Assembly (NCBI GenBank): GCA_009774395.1
Contig: VSNQ01000152.1
Span: 1 to 9,529, forward strand
Length of the DNA stretch: 9,529 nucleotides
From: Lachnospiraceae bacterium
GTDB taxonomy: Bacteria; Bacillota; Clostridia; Lachnospirales; Lachnospiraceae
Direction: 5' to 3'
Shown here: one piece after another, positions 6,399 through 9,529 of the stretch
How the letters are laid out: each line of letters begins with the position of its first letter
Position numbering within the stretch: position 1 is the stretch's first letter
Notes under the pieces: generated by a model
Database searches by the model: none
The model's input: the letters and a program-made list of their open reading frames with translations, nothing else
Told to the model about the DNA's origin: nothing
Program-made: the position numbers and the translations under genes

Positions 6399-7016
6399 CT
6401 ATAAATCTTCTAAAAAAGCAAATTCTTTCCCTTTTTCGGCGTGCAAAAAATGCATCAGAAGATACGCCGCACGCAGCGAAACCTTTTCCTTTCGCAAAAT
6501 CCGCGCTGCCTCCTGCTTATCGACAAACAGTACCTCTATCGACTCTGTATCTTCCATTTTATCGCAGCCGATTTTACCGCTTGCATAGCCAAATACTGCA
6601 TTACAGCTTTCGTCTGTAAAACCAGCGCCCATAAAAAATGGTCTGCGATATGCCTTGTCCCCGCCGTTATAGACCGCAAAATCCAACCCTGTTTCTTCTT
6701 TCATCTCCCGCACTGCCGACTGTTTAGGTTCTTCTCCCTCGTCAATCAGCCCAGCCGGAAGTTCATACAAATAATCGCCCAATGGATACCGATACTGGCG
6801 AATCATCACAATTTTTTCCGGATCATCCTTCAAAAGCGCATAAATTACAACCCCTTCCGCATTCATATCTTTTGTCAAAAGCTTAATTTTATCCGCTTTT
6901 CTTCTCGACACAAAAAAATAGTCAAATGCACGGCCGCTGTCTGTTAACGCATCCAGTTTAAATAAATTTAAAAAACGATTTTCTGATAACTGATGAATTT
7001 TTGTATATTTTTTCAT
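6399..7016 (-). CDS. Nudix hydrolase, ADP-ribose pyrophosphatase-like
   Basis: A 205-aa protein with a complete Nudix box at residues 89-111 (GLIDEGE then REMKEETGL), matching GX5EX7REUXEEXGU including all metal-binding glutamates. YELPAGLID (84-92) before the box and FFMGAGFTDE (127-136) after it are typical of the ADP-ribose/nucleoside-diphosphate-sugar pyrophosphatase branch. These enzymes split a nucleoside diphosphate linked to another moiety; the exact substrate is not determined by sequence. Start: the ATG at 7016 is preceded by AAGGAGGGG at good spacing, while a longer in-frame reading to 7079 covers the divergent promoter and is unlikely. It ends just before the promoter of the LacI-type gene, with no clear terminator between them, so some readthrough is possible. 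It is divergent from the HD-GYP gene. Confidence 0.93.
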   Translation of the reverse strand: MKKYTKIHQLSENRFLNLFKLDALTDSGRAFDYFFVSRRKADKIKLLTKDMNAEGVVIYALLKDDPEKIVMIRQYRYPLGDYLYELPAGLIDEGEEPKQSAVREMKEETGLDFAVYNGGDKAYRRPFFMGAGFTDESCNAVFGYASGKIGCDKMEDTESIEVLFVDKQEAARILRKEKVSLRAAYLLMHFLHAEKGKEFAFLEDL

Positions 7017-7043
7017 GAGATTCCCCTCCTTATGAGAATACAT

Positions 7044-7072
7044 TTGACTTTTTACCCCAAAAACGCTACAAT
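7044..7072 (+). promoter_or_regulatory. Promoter of the HD-GYP gene
   Basis: TTGACT (7044-7049), a 17-nt spacer and TACAAT (7067-7072) form a near-consensus sigma-A promoter. The ATG at 7122 follows about 42 nt after a start site near 7079, with AGGAAAGGTG as ribosome binding site. It lies in the 105-nt divergent spacer shared with the Nudix gene, for which I see no equally good promoter. Confidence 0.88.
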
Positions 7073-7121
7073 AATTCATAAAGACGAAACAAAATCATTC
7101 AAAAGGAAAGGTGAATCCCTC

Positions 7122-8276
7122 ATGAAGCAAATTCCAATCGCAGAATTAATTCCGGGCATGGTAACAGCCGAGGACATCCTAACTTATGATTCCAGAATCA
7201 TTGTGCCGAAGGGTGTTGTTCTTACAGAGAATATTATATCACGTCTGGAAGGTTATTCCATATATTATGTACATATTCATGAAAATCTTGTGGAAGAATT
7301 AAATCAGCCGATGATTTGCCCGCCGCCTGCGAATTTTGACGATGCAGCAGAGGGCAGCAGCAAATCCAACAAAGAGCGCATTAAAAACAGTCATCAATTC
7401 GCCCTGTTTCAGCAGGCATTTAACCGCTGCGCTGAACATTATCAAGGCAGTCTTACAAACGCTCTCTACCGTAATGAAACATTCCCTGCAAATGAATTAA
7501 TAAAGGAAACACTGCAAATTCTGCACCCTGTAAACGGCGATATCAGTGTATTTGATATGTTGTTAAATATGCACAATATTGACGATTCCGTGTATATGCA
7601 CTGTATTGATGTAGCCTTAATTTCTAATGTTCTCTCCCGCTGGCTGCATTTTTCTGAAGCAGATCAAAAAATGGCAACCGCCTGCGGATTATTCCATGAT
7701 ATCGGCAAGTTTATGCTGCCGTCCGGCGTTCTGCGCAAGCCCGGCAAACTGACCTCCGAGGAATTTGAAATTGTAAAAACGCATACAATAGAAGGCTTCC
7801 ACCTTCTTAATAAATACCGCAATATTCCTGAGCCTGTTAAAAACACTGCAATTATGCATCATGAGAAATGCGACGGCAGCGGTTATCCCTATGGATTAAA
7901 AGGCGACGATATTGACAAATTTTCCAAGATTGTTACAATAGCAGATATTTTTGACGCAATGACAAGCGAACGTGTGTATCGTGCAGCAATGTGCCCGTTT
8001 TCTGTTATTAAATATTTTGAAGACGACGGCATTCACAAATACGAAATGAAATATATTATGACATTTCTGGAAAATGTGGCAAATTCCTACCTTAATCACA
8101 CTGTTACACTCAGCAACGGCATGGAAGGAAATGTGATTTTTATTAACCACGATAATTTCTCCCGCCCTGTTATCCGCACGCCAGACAATGAAATTATTAA
8201 TTTACAGGAACAATATTATAACAGTATTATGCAGCTTTCCACGCAGAAAAATGTTTCCATTGAAACCATTATATAA
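7122..8276 (+). CDS. HD-GYP domain cyclic-di-GMP phosphodiesterase
   Basis: A 384-aa soluble protein. The N-terminus (MKQIPIAELIPGMVTAEDI..., about residues 1-55) is the small domain often found before HD-GYP modules. A linker of variable sequence with GSSKSNKER (79-87) follows. The HD-GYP domain spans about residues 145-325: a histidine at 160 (MHCIDVA), HDIGK (192-196), HHEKCDGSGYP (246-256) and ADIFDAMTSERVY (274-286). All hallmark metal-binding and GYP residues are present, so it is likely active in degrading cyclic di-GMP, a messenger for motility and surface attachment. Some HD-GYP proteins act on cGAMP instead. The ATG at 7122 is set by its RBS; an earlier in-frame ATG at 6993 lies inside the Nudix gene. 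No membrane segment or receiver domain is seen. Its end overlaps lrgB by 8 nt, tail to tail. Confidence 0.95.
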   Translation: MKQIPIAELIPGMVTAEDILTYDSRIIVPKGVVLTENIISRLEGYSIYYVHIHENLVEELNQPMICPPPANFDDAAEGSSKSNKERIKNSHQFALFQQAFNRCAEHYQGSLTNALYRNETFPANELIKETLQILHPVNGDISVFDMLLNMHNIDDSVYMHCIDVALISNVLSRWLHFSEADQKMATACGLFHDIGKFMLPSGVLRKPGKLTSEEFEIVKTHTIEGFHLLNKYRNIPEPVKNTAIMHHEKCDGSGYPYGLKGDDIDKFSKIVTIADIFDAMTSERVYRAAMCPFSVIKYFEDDGIHKYEMKYIMTFLENVANSYLNHTVTLSNGMEGNVIFINHDNFSRPVIRTPDNEIINLQEQYYNSIMQLSTQKNVSIETII

Positions 8277-8958
8277 GCGAAAAGACCGATGCGCCTGCCA
8301 CTGTCACAAGTCCTGCCACCGCAATCGCCAGGCTTCCCATTGCACCTTCGATTTCTCCAAGCTCCATTGCCTTCGCCGTACCGATTGCGTGGGACGCTGT
8401 TCCCAGCGACAGCCCTTTCGCAACAGGCTCTTCAATGCCAAATATCCGAAACACAAGTTCCGCTGTCATATTTCCCAAAATTCCTGTAATTACAATTACC
8501 GCTACCGTTATGGTTACGATACCGCCAAGTTCTTCCGAAACCCCCATACCGATTGCTGTTGTAATGGACTTTGGAAGCAGCGTAATATAGAGCGCACGGT
8601 TTAACCTAAATAATTTTGCCAATGCCCACACACCGCCAAGACTTGCCAATACACCTGACAAAATCCCTGCCGTAATTGCTTTAACATTGCTTTTAAGCAG
8701 CTCTATTTGCTCATACAGCGGAACTGCCAGGCTTACCGTTGCTGGTGTCAGTAAATAACTGATATATTTGCCACCTTCATTATAATGATTATAATCCACA
8801 CCAAATATCAATAAAACCGCCATTACACACACTACACCAATTAGTAATGGGTTTAATATCGCCAGCTTCCACTTTTTCTTTAATACCAATCCCAGCTCAA
8901 ATCCCGCCAGACTGATAAACGCACCAAAAAAAATGGAATTGGAAAGAAATTCTTTCAT
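8269..8958 (-). CDS. lrgB: LrgB-family (CidB/LrgB) membrane protein
   Basis: A 229-aa, very hydrophobic protein with multiple predicted membrane segments. Family signatures are LLTPATVSLAVPLY (69-82), LPKSITTAIGMGVSEELGG (128-146) and GTASHAIGTAKAMELGE (186-202). LrgB/CidB proteins work with LrgA/CidA partners in holin/antiholin-like control of murein hydrolase activity; in other bacteria LrgAB has been linked to pyruvate uptake and in plants the homologue to glycolate export. It lies 75 nt after lrgA and most likely shares its transcript. GAGGGGG stands 10 nt before the ATG. Its stop overlaps the end of the convergent HD-GYP gene, and no terminator is visible there. Confidence 0.94.
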   Translation of the reverse strand: MKEFLSNSIFFGAFISLAGFELGLVLKKKWKLAILNPLLIGVVCVMAVLLIFGVDYNHYNEGGKYISYLLTPATVSLAVPLYEQIELLKSNVKAITAGILSGVLASLGGVWALAKLFRLNRALYITLLPKSITTAIGMGVSEELGGIVTITVAVIVITGILGNMTAELVFRIFGIEEPVAKGLSLGTASHAIGTAKAMELGEIEGAMGSLAIAVAGLVTVAGASVFSLI

Positions 8959-9033
8959 AATACTTCATCCCCCTCTGCCGTTTCAAAAAACGTTCTCCTG
9001 CCTAACCTGCATAATATAAACGATACCCTCTGT

Positions 9034-9384
9034 CTATTTGCGATTTCTTCGGATCACCCACTGTGTTACTCTGCCAGTTACCGCCATTACCAAAACCGTT
9101 GTAATAAACGTAATCGCAAGTACAGGCACGCAGACGGGTTTTAATGTATCCCATGCGGTCAAAAGCCCTACTGCCGCCGGAATAAACATTACTGGCATAA
9201 TTTCTATTAAAAAGGAAGCCGTTTCCTTTACCTGCCCTACTTTGATAACGCCTGTCAGCAGCGCAACAAGCAATATCACTAAGCCATAAACGCTTGCTGG
9301 TATCGGCAAAGGCAGCAATGCCCGCAGACCTTCGCCGATAAACGATATCAGCAAAATCAGCATAAATTGTTTTAAAAATTTCAT
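9034..9384 (-). CDS. lrgA: LrgA/CidA-family holin-like membrane protein
   Basis: A 116-aa protein with about four hydrophobic helices (roughly residues 5-22, 28-47, 57-76 and 84-103) and a basic tail RRNRK. LPLPIPASVYGL (24-35) and IMPVMFIPAAVGL (62-74) are LrgA/CidA signatures. It is expected to sit in the cytoplasmic membrane and act with LrgB. The ATG at 9384 has AAAGGA 10 nt upstream by my count. A second frame starting at the ATG at 9394 gives a non-family product and is not used. The 75-nt spacer to lrgB holds a weak CGTTT/AAACG hairpin. The upstream region shows an imperfect dyad at 9463-9508. Confidence 0.94.
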   Translation of the reverse strand: MKFLKQFMLILLISFIGEGLRALLPLPIPASVYGLVILLVALLTGVIKVGQVKETASFLIEIMPVMFIPAAVGLLTAWDTLKPVCVPVLAITFITTVLVMAVTGRVTQWVIRRNRK

Positions 9385-9462
9385 AGATTTCCATTCCTTT
9401 CTATAAACGTATGTTTCTTTTCATTTAAAATCTCCATTTTCCATATAGCAATATATTTCTAC

Positions 9463-9508
9463 CTGTGCGGTTAGATTTTATAACTATACCACAAAATTAG
9501 GCGCACAG
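9463..9508. repeat. Imperfect inverted repeat upstream of lrgA
   Basis: CTGTGCG (9463-9469) and CGCACAG (9502-9508) are perfect reverse complements. Inside them TTAGATTTTAT and ACAAAATTAG can pair further with one bulge, leaving a short loop that contains a minus-strand TATAGT box (about 9489-9484). It lies about 80 nt upstream of lrgA. It may be an operator dyad around the lrgA promoter, or a hairpin ending a gene to the right. Confidence 0.45.
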
Positions 9509-9529
9509 ATCCAATGAATCCGTTTCTGT

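Noticed and set aside
6441..6947. A 168-codon plus-strand frame opposite the Nudix gene
   Set aside because: Shadow of a gene with a perfect Nudix box on the other strand.
6993..7121. Longer start for the HD-GYP gene at 6993
   Set aside because: It would overlap the Nudix gene and cover the HD-GYP promoter; the ATG at 7122 has the ribosome binding site and matches family N-termini.
9002..9394. A 130-codon minus-strand frame starting at the ATG at 9394
   Set aside because: It overlaps lrgA in another frame, its start is too close to the ribosome binding site, and its product looks like a frame-shifted reading of a membrane protein gene.

Overview
The window reads like a chromosomal segment of an AT-rich Gram-positive anaerobe of the Clostridia, most likely Lachnospiraceae-like. 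The basis is strong AGGAGG-type ribosome binding sites, sigma-A-type promoters, AT-rich coding sequence and protein families common in that group (DegV, LrgAB, HD-GYP, and MobV-type relaxases with long coiled-coil tails). This placement is an inference; no 16S rRNA or other marker gene is present.

Left third (1-3690): an accessory region read entirely on the minus strand. It starts at about 2171 with a promoter, followed by a small Cro/C1-type regulator (xre), then hsdM (type I DNA adenine methylase, GTG start) and hsdS (specificity subunit, cut by the window edge). The spacing is tight: 13 nt between xre and hsdM, and a 17-nt overlap between hsdM and hsdS, so this looks like one regulated restriction-modification operon. 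hsdR is not in the window. Upstream of it, behind a hairpin terminator, lies a graveyard of mobile-element genes. Three fragments are joined head to tail: the N-terminus of an AAA-ATPase-like protein with an internal stop, the middle of a tyrosine recombinase, and the C-terminal coiled coil of a MobV/Pre relaxase. Two junctions inside coding sequence mark the joins.

Middle gap (3690-4260): no intact gene. It holds a perfect 13-bp inverted repeat, a 59-codon orphan reading frame without a start codon, and a strong bidirectional terminator.

Right two thirds (4260-9529): ordinary housekeeping or accessory chromosome. On the minus strand are a DegV-family fatty-acid-binding protein, a LacI-family regulator with an excellent promoter, and a Nudix hydrolase. 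A 90-nt near-perfect palindrome covers the end of the LacI gene and the spacer before degV. Divergent from the Nudix gene is an HD-GYP cyclic-di-GMP phosphodiesterase with its own consensus promoter. It converges, with an 8-nt overlap, on lrgB, which follows lrgA in a holin/antiholin-like pair.

No complete new defence or mobile system is evident. The items most worth checking are the three-gene deletion chimera, the 90-nt palindrome, and the regulator placed at the head of the hsd operon.
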